A stretch of 64,000 nucleotides of DNA from Panulirus ornatus (GCF_036320965.1 NC_092241.1:23356041-23420040), one strand, 5' to 3'. Shown: positions 1 through 16,436, numbered from the stretch's first letter. The notes: generated by a model from the sequence alone, not told the origin. A program made the numbers and translations.

Positions 1-1568
1 AAATACTTAGAAATGCAAATGGATTTGTATATAGCATTCATGGATCTGCAGAAGGCATACGATAGAGTTCAGAGAGATGCGCTGTGGAAGGTATTAAGAA
101 TATATGGTGTGGGAGGCAAGTTGTTAGAAACAGTGAAAAGTTTTTATCGAGGATGTAAGGCATGTGTACGTGAAGGAAGAGAGGAAAGTGATTGGTTCTC
201 AGTGAATGTAGGTTTGCGGCAGGGGTGTGTGATGTCTCCATGGTTGTTTAATTTGTTTATGGATGGGGTTGTTAGGGAGGGGAATGCAAGAGTTTTGAAA
301 GAGGGGCAAGTATGTCGTCTGTTGTGGATGAGAGAGCTTGTGAAGTGAGTCAGTTGTTGTTCGCTGATGATACAGCGCTGGTGGCTGATTAATGTGAGAA
401 ACTGCAGAACTTGGTTACTGAGTTTGGTAAAGTGTCTGAAAGAGGAAAGTTGAGAGTAGATATGAATAAAAGCAAGGTTATTAGGTACAGTACGTTTGAG
501 GGTTAAGTCAATTGGGAGGTAAGTTTGAATCGAGAAAACTGGAGGAAGTAAAGTGTTTTAGATATCTGGGAGACGATTTGGCAGCGGATAGAACAATGGA
601 AACGGAAGTGAATCATAGGGTGGGAGAGGGGGCGAAAATTCCGGGAGCCTTGAAAAATGTGTGGAAGTCGAGAACATTATCTCGGAAATCAAAAATGGGT
701 ATGTTTGAAGGAATAGTGGTTCCAACAATTTTGTATGATCGCGAGGCATAGGCTATGGATAGAGTTGTGCGCAGGAGGGTGGATGTGCTGGAAATGAGAT
801 GTTTGAGGACAATATATGGTGTGAGGTGGACAATATGTGGTGTGAGTAATGTAAGGGTAAGAAAGATGTGTGGTGATACAATGAGTGTGGTTGAGAGAGC
901 AGAAGAGGGTGTTTTGAAATGGTTTAGTCACATGGAGAGAATGAGTGACGAAAGATTGACCAAGAGGATATATGTGATAGAGTTGAGGGAATGAGGAGAA
1001 GTGGGAGATCAAATTGGATGTTGAAAGATGGAGGGAAAAAAACTTTGAGTGATCTGGGCCTAAACATGCACGAGAGTGAAAGGCGTGCAAGGTATAGAGT
1101 GAATTGGAACGATGTGGTATACCGGGGTCGACGTGCTGTCAATGGATTGAACCATGGCATGTGAAGCGTCTGGGGTAAACCATGGAAAGTTCTGTGGGGC
1201 CTGGATGTGGAAAGGGAGCTGTGGTTTCGGTGCATTATTACATGACAGCTAGAGACTGAATGTGAACGAATGGTGCCTTTGTTGTCTTTTCCTAGCGCTA
1301 CCTCGCACACATGAGGGGGGGAGGGGGTTGTTAATCCATGTGTGACAGAGTGGCGATGGGAATGAATAAAGGCAGACAGTATGCATTATGCACATGTGTA
1401 TATATGTATATGTCTGTATGTGTATATATATATGTATACATTGAGATGTATAGGTATATATTTTTGCGTGTGTGGACGTGTATGTATATACATGTGTATG
1501 TGGGTGGGTTGGGCCATTCTTTCGTCTGTTTACTTGCGCTAACTCGCTAACGCGGGAGACAGCGACAA

Positions 1569-1572
<4 letters not shown>
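1..1572 (+). mobile_element. RTE-like LINE, cut by window edge, long 3' UTR
   Basis: The copy enters the window just upstream of RT motif A (FMDLQKAYDRV, 37-69) and runs to the 3' stem-loop near 1568. Motif B (GLRQGCVMSPWLFN) and the FADD box (about 360-375) are readable. A one-base deletion near 297 shifts the frame, and a TAA at 390-392 replaces the Ser codon after the FADD motif. The C-terminal region is still recognisable at 500-1110. The 3' UTR (about 1160-1568) is the long form with two GCGCTACCTCGC boxes. The copy is dead. Family assignment rests on the combined endonuclease/RT layout of better copies in this window. Confidence 0.9.

Positions 1573-1648
<76 letters not shown>
1573..1648. 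repeat. (TA)n microsatellite
   Basis: A pure TA tract that directly follows the 3' end of the LINE copy at 1-1572 and directly precedes the next LINE 3' UTR fragment. Confidence 0.98.
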
Positions 1649-1651
<3 letters not shown>

Positions 1652-1910
1652 GAGCTGTAGTTTGATATGTGGCGGTGTGACGACGAGAATGGATGAAGGT
1701 AGCAAGTATGAATATGTAAATGTGTATATATATGTACAGTATATGCGTATGTATGTACTTGTATGTATTCGTTGAAATTTATAGGTATGTATATTTGCGT
1801 GTGTCGGGGTGTATGTATATACATGTGTATGTGGGTGGGTTCGGCCATTCTTTCGTCTGTTTCCTTGTGCTACCTAGCTAACGCGGGAGACAGCGACAAA
1901 ATATAATAAA
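1649..1910 (+). mobile_element. LINE 3' UTR fragment, long form
   Basis: Only the last 260 bp of the RTE-like element are present, starting abruptly at the (TA)n edge and ending with the stem-loop and an A-rich tail. One loop-side base is changed (TACCTAGC instead of TACCTCGC). This is an extreme 5' truncation, or a fragment left by recombination in the TA tracts. Confidence 0.85.
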
Positions 1911-1928
1911 AGATAAGAAAATAAATGA

Positions 1929-1940
1929 ATATATATATAC

Positions 1941-2021
<81 letters not shown>
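1929..2021. repeat. (TA)n microsatellite
   Basis: A TA tract with minor interruptions between two LINE 3' ends that point at each other (plus copy on the left, minus copy on the right). Confidence 0.97.
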
Positions 2022-2022
<1 letters not shown>

Positions 2023-2024
<2 letters not shown>

Positions 2025-4230
2025 CTATATTTTATTCATTATACTTTGTCGCTGTATCCCGCGTTTGCGAGGTAGCGCAAGGAAACAGACGAAAGAAATG
2101 GCCCAACCCCCTCCCCCCCCATACACATGCATATACATACGTCCACACACGCAAATATACATACCTACACAGCTTTCCATGGTTTACCCCAGACGCTTCA
2201 CATGCCTTGCTTCAATCCACTGACAGCACGTCAACCCCGGTATACCACATCGCTCCAATTCACTCTATTCCTTGCCCTCCTTTCACCCTCCTGCATGTTC
2301 AGGCCCCGATCACACAAAATCTTTTTCACTCCATCTTTCCACCTCCAATTTGGTCTCCCTCTTCTCCTTGTTCCCTCCACCTCCGACACATATATCCTCT
2401 TGGTCAATCTTTCCTCACTCATTCTCTCCATGTGCCCAAACCACTTCAAAACACCCTCTTCTGCTCTCTCAACCACGCTCTTTTTATTTCCACACATCTC
2501 TCTTACCCTTACATTACTCACTCGATCAAACCACCTCACACCACACATTGTCCTCAAACATCTCATTTCCAGCACATCCATCCTCCTGCGCACAACTCTA
2601 TCCATAGCCCACGCCTCGCAACCATACAACATTGTTGAACCACTATTCCTTCAAACATACCAATTTTTACTTTCCGAGATAATGTTCTCGACTTCCACAC
2701 ATTCTTCAAGGCCCCCAGGATTTTCGCCCCCTCCCACACCCTATGATCCACTTCCGCTTCCATGGTTCCATCCGCTGACAGATCCACTCCCAGATATCTA
2801 AAACACTTCACTTCCTCCAGTTTTTCTCCATTCAAACTCACCTCCCAATTGACTTGACCCTCAACCCTACTGTACCTAATAACCTTGCTCTTATTCACAT
2901 TTACTCTTAACTTTCTTCTTCCACACACTTTTCCAAACTCAGTCACCAGCTTCTGCAGTTTCTCACATGAATCAGCTACCAGCGCTGTATCATCAGCGAA
3001 CAACAACTGACTCACTTCCCAAGCTCTCTCATCCCCAACAGACTTCATACTTGCCCCTCTTTCCAAAACTCTTGCATTTACCTCCCTAACAACCCCATCC
3101 ATAAACAAATTAAACAACCATGGAGACGTCACACACCCCTGCCGCAAACCTACATTCACTGAGAACCAATCACTTTCCTCTCTTCCTACAAGTACACATG
3201 CCTTACATCCTCGATAAAAACTTTTCACTGCTTCTAACAACTTTCCTCTCACACAATATATTCTTAATACCTTCCACAGGGCATCTCTATCAACTCTATC
3301 ATATGCCTTCTCCAGATCCATAAATGCTACATACAAATCCATTTGCTTTTCTAAGTATTTCTCACATACATTCTTCAAAGCAAACACCTGATCCACACAT
3401 CCTCTACCACTTCTGAAACCACACTGCTCTTCCCCAATCTGATGCTCTGTACATGCCTTCACCCTCTCAATCAATACCCTCCCATATAATTTACCAGGAA
3501 TACTCAACAAACTTATACCTCTGTAATTTGAGCACTCACTCTTTTCCCCTTTGCCTTTGTACAATGGCACTATGCACGCATTCCGCCAATCCTCAGGCAC
3601 CTCACCATTAGTCATACATACATTAAATAACCTTACCAACCAGTCAACAATACAGTCACCCCCTTTTTTAATAAATTCCACCGCAATACCATCCAAACCT
3701 GCTGCCTTGCCGGCTTTCATCTTCCGCAAAGCTTTCACTACCTCTTCTCTGTTTACCAAATCATTTTCCCTAACCCTCTCACTTTGCACACCACCTCGAC
3801 CAAAACACCCTATATCTGCCACTCTATCATCAAACACATTCAACAAACCTTCAAAATACTCACTCCATCTCCTTCTCACATCACCACTACTTGTTATCAC
3901 CTCCCCATTTGCGCCCTTCACTGAAGTTCCCATTTGCTCCCTTGTCTTACGCACTTTATTTACCTCCTTCTAGTACATCTTTTTATTCTCCTTAAAATTT
4001 AATGATACTCTCTCACCCCAACTCTCATTTGCCCTTTTTTTCACCTCTTGCACCTTTCTCTTGACCTCCTGTCTCTTTCTTTTATACATCTCCCACTCAA
4101 TTGCATTTTTTCCCTGCAAAAATCGTCCAAAAGCCTCTCTCTTCTCTTTCACTAATACTCTTACTTCTTCATCCCACCACTCACTACCCTTTCTAATCAA
4201 CCCACCTCCAACTCTTCTCATGCCACAAGC
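2023..4230 (-). mobile_element. RTE-like LINE, 5'-truncated, short 3' UTR
   Basis: The 3' end is at 2023 and the 5' break at 4230, so the endonuclease domain is missing and the copy starts in the endonuclease-RT linker. The 3' UTR is the short form and the ORF stop is the early TGA. RT is nearly intact and lies in the frame annotated at 2563-3954. Two lesions are visible: a TAG at 3970-3972 in place of a Trp codon, and a one-base deletion near 2636 that shifts the C-terminal part to another frame (2231-2632). Confidence 0.92.
2563..3954 (-). pseudogene. LINE reverse transcriptase ORF, partial
   Basis: A 463-residue open frame covering the linker and the whole RT domain. Motifs in order are KAGKAAGLDGI (RT1), NYRGISLLS (RT2), [27 protein letters not shown] (motif A with the catalytic Asp), GLRQGCVTSPWLFN (motif B), LLFADDTALV (motif C) and CFRYLGVDL. 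All three catalytic Asp residues are present. The frame is lost at the one-base deletion near 2636, so the C-terminal thumb and tail are out of frame. It cannot encode an autonomous element because the endonuclease is absent. Confidence 0.88.
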
Positions 4231-4402
4231 ATATATATATATATTTATTCATTTTTTTATTTATTTTGCTTTGTCGCTGTCTCCCGCGTTAGCGAGGTAG
4301 CGCAAGGAAACAGACGAAAGAAATGGCCCAACCCACCCCCATACACATGTATATACATAAACATCCAAACACGCAAATAAACATACCTATACATCTCAAT
4401 GT

Positions 4403-4553
<151 letters not shown>

Positions 4554-5166
4554 GACACATACATATATCCACATGCACACAATTCACACTGTTTGCCTTT
4601 ATTCATTCTCATCACCACCTCGCCACACATGGAATAGCATCCCCCTCCCCCCTTATGTGTGCGAGGTAGCGCTAAGAAAAGACAACAAAGGCCCCATTCG
4701 TTCACACTCACTCTCTACCTGTCATGCAGTGATGCCCGAAACCACAGCTCCCTTTCCACATCCAGGCCCCACACAACTTTCCATGGTTTACCCCACACGC
4801 TTCACATGCCCTGATTCAATCTATTGACAGCACATCGACCCCGGTATACCACATCGATCCAATTCACTCTATTCCTTGCACGCCTCTCACCCTCGTGCAT
4901 GTTCAGGCTCCGATCACTCAATCTCTTATTCAATCCATCTTTCCACCTCCAATTTGGTCTCCCAATTCTCCTCTTTCCCTCCACCTCCAACACATATATC
5001 CTCTTGATCAATCTTTCCTCACTCATCCTCTCCCTGAGCCCAAACCATTTCAAAACACCCTCTTCTGCTCTCTCAACCACGCTCTTTTCATTTCCACACA
5101 TCTCTCTTACCTTTACATTACTTACTCAATCAAACCATCTCACACCACATATTGTCCTCAAACATC

Positions 5167-6132
5167 TCATTTCCAGCACATCCACCCTCCTGCGCACAAC
5201 TCTATCCATAGCCCACGCCTCGCAACCATACAACATTGTTGAACCACTATTCCTTCAAAAATAACCATTTTTGCTTTCCGTGATAATGTTCTCGATTTCC
5301 AAACATTCTTCAAGGCTCCCAGGATTTTCGCCCCCTCCCGCACCCAATGATTTACTTCCGCTTCCATGGTTCCATCCGCTGCCAGATCCACTCCCAGATA
5401 TCTAAAACACTTTACTTCCTCCATTTTTTCTCCATTCAAACTTACCTCCCAATTGACTTGACCCTCAAACGTACTGTACCTAATAACCTTGCTCTTGTTC
5501 ACATTTACTCTAAACTTTTTTCTTTCACACACATTACCAAACTCAGTCACCAGCTTCTGCAGTTTCTCACATGAATCATCCATCAGCGCTGTATCATCAG
5601 CGAACAACAACTGACTCACTTCAAAAGCTCTCTCATCCCCAACAGACTTCATACTTGCCCCTCTTTCCAGAATTCTTGCATTCACCTCCCTAACAACCCC
5701 ATCCATAAACAAATTAAACAACCATGGAGACATCAAACACCCCTACCGCAAACCTATATTCACTGACAACCAATCACTTTCCTCTCTTCCTACACGTACA
5801 CATGACTTACATCCTCGATAAAAACTTTTCACTGCTTCTAACAACTTGCCGCTGACACCATATATCCTTAATACCTTCCACAGAGCATCTCTATGAACTC
5901 TGTTCCACAGAGCATCTCTATCATATGCCTTCTCCAGATCCATAAATGCTACACACAAATCCATTTTCTTTTCTAAGTATTTCTCACATACATTCTTCAA
6001 AGCAAACACCTGATCCACACATCCTCTACCACTTCTGAAACCACACTGCTCTTCCCCAGTCTGATGCGCTGTACATGCCTTCACCCACTCAATCAATATC
6101 CTCCCATATGATTTACCAGGAATACTCAACAA
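5167..6132 (-). pseudogene. LINE reverse transcriptase remnant
   Basis: The RT palm of the copy at 4247-7730 is read in two open pieces, 5167-5736 and 5743-6132, interrupted by a nonsense codon in motif B. Motif A (AFMDLEKAYDR) and motif C (LLFADDTAL) are present. A 24-30 bp tandem duplication just after motif A inserts extra residues (DALWNRVHRDALW). Non-functional. Confidence 0.85.
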
Positions 6133-7726
6133 ACTTATACCTCTGTAATTTGAACACTCACTCTTCTCCCCTTTGCCTTTCTACAATGGCACTATGCATG
6201 CATCCCGCCAATCCTCAGGCACATCACCTTGAGTCATACATACAGTAAATAACCTTACCAACCAGTCAGCAATACAGTCACCCCCTTTTTTAATAAATTC
6301 CACTGCAATACCATCCAGACCTGCTGCCTTGCCGGCTTTCATCTTCCGCAAAGCTTATACTACCTCTTCTATGTTTACCAAATCGTTTTCCCTTCCCCTC
6401 TCATTTTGCACACCACCTCGACCAAAGCACCCTATATCTGCCACTCTATCATCAAACACACCTTCAAATTACTCACTCCATCTCCTTCTCACATCACCAC
6501 TACTTGTTATCACCTCCACATTAGCCCCCTTCACTGAAGTTCCCATTTGCTCCCTTGTCTTAAGCACTTTATTTACCTCCTTCCAGAACATCTTTTTATT
6601 CTCGATAAAATTTAATGATACTCTCTCACCCCACCTCTCATTTGCCCTCTTTTTCACCTCCTTCACACTACTCATAACTTCTTGCCTCTTTCTTTTATAC
6701 ATCTCCCACTCATTTGCATTATTTCCCTGCAAAACTTATTCCAAATGCCTCTCTCTTTTCCTTCACTAATAATCTTACTTCTTCATCCCCGCTCACTAAC
6801 CTTTCTAATCTGCCTACCTCCCACGCTTCTCATGTCATATGCATCTTTGGCGCAAACCATCACTGCTTCCCTAAATACATCCCATTCCTCCCCCTCTCTT
6901 CTTCCGTCCTTTGTTTTCATCTTTTTCCATTTTGTACTTAGTCTCTCCTGGTACTTCCTCACACAAATCTACTTCCCAAGCTCATTTACTCTCACCACTC
7001 TTTTAACCCCAACATTCTCTCTTCTTTTCTGAACACCTCCAGTTGCCCCTCTCAGCACATTAACATCCAAAAGTCTCTCTTTGGCGCACCTATCAATTAA
7101 CAAGTAATCCAATAACGCTCTTTGGCCATCTCTCCTACTTACATACATATACTTATGTATATCTCTCTTTTTAAGCCAGGTATTCCCAATCATCTTTCCT
7201 TTTTCAGCACATAAATCTACAAGCTCTTCAATATTTCCATTTACAACGTTGAACACCCCATCTACATCAATTATTCCCTCAACTGCCACATTACTCACCT
7301 TTGCATTGAAATCAACCATCACTATAACCTTGTCTCGTGCATCAAAACTACTAACACACTCACTCAACTGCTCCCAAAACACTTGCCTCTCATGATCTTT
7401 CTTCTCATGCCCAGGTGCATATGCACCAGTAACCACCCATCTCTCTCCTCCACTTTCATTTTTACCCATATCAATCTAGAGTTCACTTTCTTACACTCTA
7501 TAACATAATTCCACCACTCCTGTTTCAGAACTACTGCTACTCCTTCCCTTGCTCTTGTCCTCTCACTAACCCCTGACTTTACTCCCAAGACATTCCGAAA
7601 CCATTCTGTACTTTACCCTTGGGCTTCCTTTCACTCAGAGCCAAAACATCTAGGTTCCTTTCCTCAAAAATACTACCTATCTCTCCTTTTTCTCATATTG
7701 GTTATGTCCACACACATTTAGACACC

Positions 7727-10620
<2,894 letters not shown>

Positions 10621-10649
10621 AAATAAAATATATATATATATATATTTGT
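10621..10649. repeat. Short A/T tail junction
   Basis: AAATAAAA plus a short TA run joins the 3' tails of two LINE copies that face each other (plus copy ending about 10620, minus copy starting about 10650). Confidence 0.8.
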
Positions 10650-13600
10650 TTACTATTTATTATATTTTGTTGCTGTCTCCCGCATTAACCAGGTAGCGCA
10701 CTGAAACATACGAATGAATTGACCAACCCACCCATATACATATGTATGCACATACACGTCCACACACGCACATATAAATACCTATAAATCTCAACGTATA
10801 CATATATATATACACAAAGGTATAAACATATATACACATGTACATGATTCACATTTTCTGTCCTAATTCTTTTCCGTCGTCACCTCACCGCACATGAAAT
10901 GACAACCCCCTCCCCCTCATGTGTGCGACGCAGCGTCAGGAAAAGGCAACAAAGGCCACATTTGTTCACACTCAGTCTCTAGCTGTCATGTATAATCCAC
11001 CGAAACCACAGTTCCCTTTCCACATCCAGGCCACATCCATGGTTTACCCCATACGCTTCACCTGCCCTGGTTCAATCCATTGACAGCACGTTGACCCCGA
11101 TATACCACATCGTTCCATCTATTCATTGCACGCCTTTCACCCTTCTGCATGTTAAGGCCCCGGTCACTCAAACTCTTATTCAATCCATCTTTCCACTTCC
11201 AATTTGGTCTCCCACTTCTCGTTCCCTCCACCTTTGACACATATATCCTCTTTGTCAATCTTTCCTCACTCATTCTGTCCATGTGACCAAACCATTTCAA
11301 AACACCCTCTTCTGCTCTCTCAGCCACACTCTTTTTATTACCACACATCTCTATTACCCTTTCATTACTTACTCGATCGAAACACCTCACACCACATATT
11401 GCCCTCAAACATCTCATTTCCAGCACATCCACTCTCCTCTGCACAACTCTATGTATAGCCCACGTCTCGCAACCATGTAACATTTTTGGAACCACTATCC
11501 CTTCAAACATACCCATTTTTGCTTTCCAAGATAACGTTCTTGACTTGCACACATATTTCACCGCTTCCATAACTCTCGCTTCCTCCCCCTCCACACCCCT
11601 CCGCTTCCATGGTTCCATCCGCTGCCAAATCCTCTCCCAGATATCCAAGACACTTCACATCCTACAAATTTTCCCCATTCAAACTTACCTCCCAGCTGAC
11701 TTTTCGCTCAGCCCTACTGTACCTGGTAACCTTGCTCTTATTCAGATTTACTCTAGCTTTCTTCTTTCACACCCTTTACCAAACTCAATCACTAGCTTCT
11801 GTAGCTTGTCATCCGAATCAGTTACCTGCGCTGTATCATCAGCGAACAACAACTGACTCACTTCGCAAGCTCTCTCATCCACAACAAGTTGCATACTTGC
11901 CCCTCTTTCCAAAACTTTTGTATTCACCTCCCTAACATCCCCATCCATAAACAAATTAAATAACCATCTAGAAATCACGCACCCCTGCCGCAAACCAACA
12001 TTCACTAAGTACCAATCACTTTCCTCTCTTCCTACATGTACACATGCCTTACATCCTCGATAAAAACTTTTCCCTGCTTCTAAAAACTTATATCCCACAC
12101 CATATATTCTTAATACCTTCCACAGAGCATTTCTATCAACTCTATCATATCCCTTCTCCAGATCCATGAATGCTACATACAAATCCATTTGCTTTTCTAA
12201 GTATTTCTCACATACGTTTTTCAAAGCAAACACCTGATCCAAACATCATCTAAAACTTCTGAAACCACACTGTTTTCCCCAATCTGATGCTCTGTACGTG
12301 CCTTCACCCTCTCAATCAATATCCTCCCATATAATTTCCTAGGAATACTCAACAAACTTATACCTGTGTAATTTGAGCACTCACTTTTAACTCCTTTGTA
12401 GAATGGCACTTTGCAAACATTCCGCCAATCCTCAGGCACCTCACCATGAGTCATATATACATCAAATAACCTTACCAACCAGTCAACAATACAGTCACCC
12501 CCTTTTTTATTAAATTCCACTGCAATATCATCCAAACCCGCTACCTTGCCGGCTTTCATCTTCAGTAAAGCTTTTACTACCTCTTCTCTGTTTACCAAAT
12601 CATTCTCCCTAACCCTCTCACTTCGCACACCACCTCGGCCAAAGTACCCTATATTTGCCACTCTATCATCAAACACATTCAACATACCTTCAAAATACTC
12701 ACTCCATCTCACATTATTATCACTTGTTATCACCTCTCCATTAGCCCCCTTCACCAATCTTCCCATTTGTTCTTTTGTCTTACGTACTTTATTTACTTCC
12801 TTTCAAGACATCTTTTTATGCTTCCTAAAATTTAATGATACTCTCTCACCCCAACTCTCATTTGCCCTCTTTTTCACCTCTTGCACCTTTCTCTTGACCT
12901 CCTGCCTCTTTCTTTTATACATCTCTCAGTCATTTGCATTATTTCCCTGCAAAACTCGTCTTAATGCCTCTCTGTTCTCTTTCACTAGTAATCTTACTTT
13001 TTCATCCCACCACTCACTACCCTTTCTAATATGCCTACCTCACACGCTTCTAATGCCACAAGCATCTTTTGCATAAGCCATCACCGCTTCCCTAAATACA
13101 TCCCATTCCTCCTCCACTCTACTTATATCCTTTGCTCTCACCTTTTTCCATTTTGCACTCAGTTCTCCTGGTACTTCCTCACACAATTCTCCTTGCCAAG
13201 TTCACTTACTCTCACCACTCTTCACCCCAACATTCTCTCTTCTGAAAACCTATAAATCTTCATCATCGCCTCCACAAGATAATGATCGGACATCCCTCCA
13301 GTTGCACCTCTCAGCACATTAACATCCAAAAGTCTCTCTTTCGCGCGCCTATCAATTGACATGTAATCCTTTAACGCTCTCTGGCCTTCTCTCCTTCTTA
13401 CATACGTTTACTTATGTATATTTCTCTTTTTGAACCAAGTATTTCCAATCACCAGTCTTTTTTCGGCGCACAGATCTACAAGCTCTTCACCATTTCCATT
13501 TACAACACTGAACACCCAATATACACCAATCATTCCCTCAACTGCCACATTAGTCACCTTTGCATTCAAATCACCCATCACTATAACCGTATTTCGTGCA

Positions 13601-14152
13601 TCAAAACTACTAACACACTCACTCAGCTGCTCCCAAAACACTTCCCTCTCATGATCTTTCTTGTCATGCCCAGGTGCATATGCACCAATAATCACCTATC
13701 TCTCTCCATCCACTTTCCGTTTTACCCATATCAATCTAGAGTTCACTTTCTTACACTCTATCATATACTCCTACCACTCCTGTTTCAGAGTGATGCTACT
13801 CCTTCCCTTGCTCTTGTCCTCTCATCAACCCTTGACTTTACTCCCAAGACCTTTCCAAATTACTCTTCCCCTTTACCCTTGAGCTTCATTTCATTCAGAG
13901 CCAAAACATTCATGTTCGTTTCGTCAAACACTTTACTACCTATCTCTACTTTTTTCTCATCTTGGTTACATCCACACATATTTCGACACCCCAATCTGAG
14001 CCTTCGAGGATGATGAACACTCCCCGCGTGACTCCTTTTGTTTCCCCTTTCAGAAAGTTAAAATGCAAGGAGGGGAGGGTTTCTAGCCGCCTTCTACGAC
14101 ACGTAAAGAATGCGTGGGAAGTATTCTTTCTCTCCTATCCCCAGGGATATAT
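10650..14152 (-). mobile_element. RTE-like LINE, full length but degraded, long 3' UTR
   Basis: A 3.5-kb copy with both ends. The 5' end at 14152 carries the start shared with other copies (TATCCCTGGGGATA on the minus strand), the endonuclease is at about 13200-13960, the RT at about 11060-12790, and the 3' UTR reaches the stem-loop near 10675-10700. Open pieces remain at 11058-11648, 11748-12242, 12221-12766 and 13408-13695, separated by frameshifts and stops. The 5' flank is (TATA) followed by unique DNA, so this is one of the few copies whose 5' junction is with single-copy sequence. Confidence 0.93.
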
Positions 14153-14773
14153 AAATTTCTCTGACCAAATGGATATTTTGAAAGATTCTTATTAACCTTG
14201 TCTTAGTACGTGAATGCTTGGGCTATAACGGCAGACTTTCACCACCTTCCCAGAAATCATTATCTCTGGCGTCAGATCCAAAAATTGGTGGATTTTACCG
14301 TAAGTGTCAGTCATATGTGGCTCTAATGTGTACACCAGATGAAGGTGAATTGTGTGACGATGTTTGCCTATTTCAGGGACTTGATCATTCTTTTATTTCC
14401 GATATATCTTGATTTTGTCACGCTACGTCTATCTATAATTTTCTCTTTATTGAGGAATATTTCGCGTCGCTCCTATCATTATCAGATGCGACTGAAATCA
14501 GATTTCTGTGAAAATGATGATCTTAATGCTGACATCGCATGTCACCTGAGGAAAAGTAGTTAATGAACACGAGACGAAAAAGTTGAAATATTCAGCATTG
14601 TTGGTTATTCTTGTGTCTGGACCCATCCTCGTCCAAAGGTCAAATTATTTTCTGATACCTACATAATACTTCTGTATGTATACCTGGGAAATATTTCAAT
14701 CTAAGGTTGAGTCTTTATGGCATTGTCTATATACCTTTTCATAGAAATTACAAGTTTTACTAGTGATAACAAT

Positions 14774-14776
<3 letters not shown>
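14153..14776. other. Unique DNA, no feature seen
   Basis: About 620 bp with no repeat of the families found here and only short open frames. No splice-bounded or family-like coding signal was recognised. Confidence 0.5.

Positions 14777-14859
<83 letters not shown>
14777..14859. repeat. (TA)n microsatellite
   Basis: A TA tract between unique DNA and the 3' end of a minus-strand LINE fragment. Confidence 0.98.
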
Positions 14860-14861
<2 letters not shown>

Positions 14862-15432
14862 TATTTTGCTTTGTCGCTGTCTCCCGCGTTTGCGAGGTAG
14901 CGCAAGGAAACAGACGAAAGAAATGGCCCAAGCCACCACCATACACATGTATATACATGCACGCCCACACACGCAAATATACATACCTATAAATCTCAAT
15001 GTACACATATATATACACACAGAGACATATACATATAAACACATGTACATAATTCGTACTGTCTGCCTTTATTTATTCCCATCGCCACCTTGCCACACAT
15101 GGAATAACATCCCCCTCCCCCCTCATGTGTGCGAGGTAGCGCAAGCAAAAGACAACAAAGGCCCATTCCTTCACACTCAGTCTCTAGATGTCATGCAATA
15201 ATGCACGAAACCACAGATCCCTTTCCACATCCAGGCCCCACAGAACTTTCCATGGTTTACCCCAGACACTTCACATGCCCTGATTCAATCCATTGGCAGC
15301 ACGTCGACCCCGGTATACCACATCGATCCAATTCACTCTTTTAATTGCCAGCCTTTCACCCTCCAGCATGTTCAGGCCCCGATCACTCTAAATCTTTTTC
15401 ACTCCATCTTTCCACCTCCAATTTGGTCTCCA
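14860..15432 (-). mobile_element. LINE 3' fragment, long 3' UTR
   Basis: This fragment holds the long-form 3' UTR and the last 50 or so codons of the ORF. It breaks at 15432 inside the codons for PNWRW and is joined there directly to an oppositely oriented LINE piece, with no (TA)n between them. Confidence 0.9.
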
Positions 15433-16436
15433 ACTCCAATAGAGTTGATAGAGATGCTTTGTGGAAGGTACTAAGAGTATATGGTATGGGAAGCAAGTTG
15501 TTAGAAGCAGTGAAAGCTTTTATCGAGGATGTAAGGCATATGGACGTGTAGGAAGAGAGGAAAGTGATTGGTTCTCAGTGAATGTTGTATGGTTGCGAGG
15601 CGTTGGCTATGGATAGAGTTGTGTGCAGGAGTGTGGATGTGCTGGAAATGAGATGTTTGAGGACAATATGTGGTGTGAGGTGGTTTGATCGAGTAAGTAA
15701 TAATAGGGTAAGAGATATGTGTGGTAATAAAAAGAGTGTGGTTGAGAGAGCAGAAGAGGGTGTTTTGAAATGGTTTGGTCACAATGAGAGAATGAGTGAG
15801 GAAAGATTGACCAAGAGGATATATGTGTCAGAGGTGGAGGGAACGAGGAGAAGTGGGAGACCAGATTGGGGTGGAAAGATGGAGTGAAAAAGATTTTGAG
15901 TGATAGGGGCTTAAACATGCAGAAGGGTGAAAGGCGTGCAAGGAATAGAGTGAATTGGAACGATATGGTATACCGGGGTTGACGTGCTGTCAATGGAATG
16001 AAACAGGGCATGTGAAGCGTCTGGGGTAAACCATGGAAAGTTCTGTGGGGCCTGGATGTGGAAAGGGAGCTGTGGTTTTGGTGCATTATTACATGACAGC
16101 TAGAGACTGAGTGTGAACGAATGGGGCCTTTGTTGTCTTTTCCTAGCGCTACCTCGCACGCAGAGGGGGGAGGGGGTTGTTATTCCATGTGTAGCGAGGT
16201 GGCGATGGGAATGAATAAAGGCAGACAGTATGAATTATGTACATCTGTATATATATATCTGTCTGTGTGTGTATATATATGTATACGTTGAGATGTATAG
16301 GTATGTATATTTGCCTGTGTGGACGTTTATGTATATACATGTGTATGTGGTTGGGTTGGGCCATTCTTTCTTTTGTTTCCTTGCGCCACCTCGCTAACGC
16401 GGGAGACAGCGACTAAGCAAAATAAATAAATAAATA
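15433..16436 (+). mobile_element. LINE fragment with internal deletion, long 3' UTR
   Basis: The fragment starts within the motif A region (RVDRDALWK codons at about 15440), then jumps at about 15580 from the codons just before motif B to those for VVPTMLYGCEAW. Compared with the copy at 20001-23275, 524 bp are missing, and AATGT occurs at both edges of the deletion. The C-terminal frame 15582-15887 is open, then shifted by a small deletion. The 3' UTR is long but carries the early TGA, the one exception to the subfamily pattern. Confidence 0.88.
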
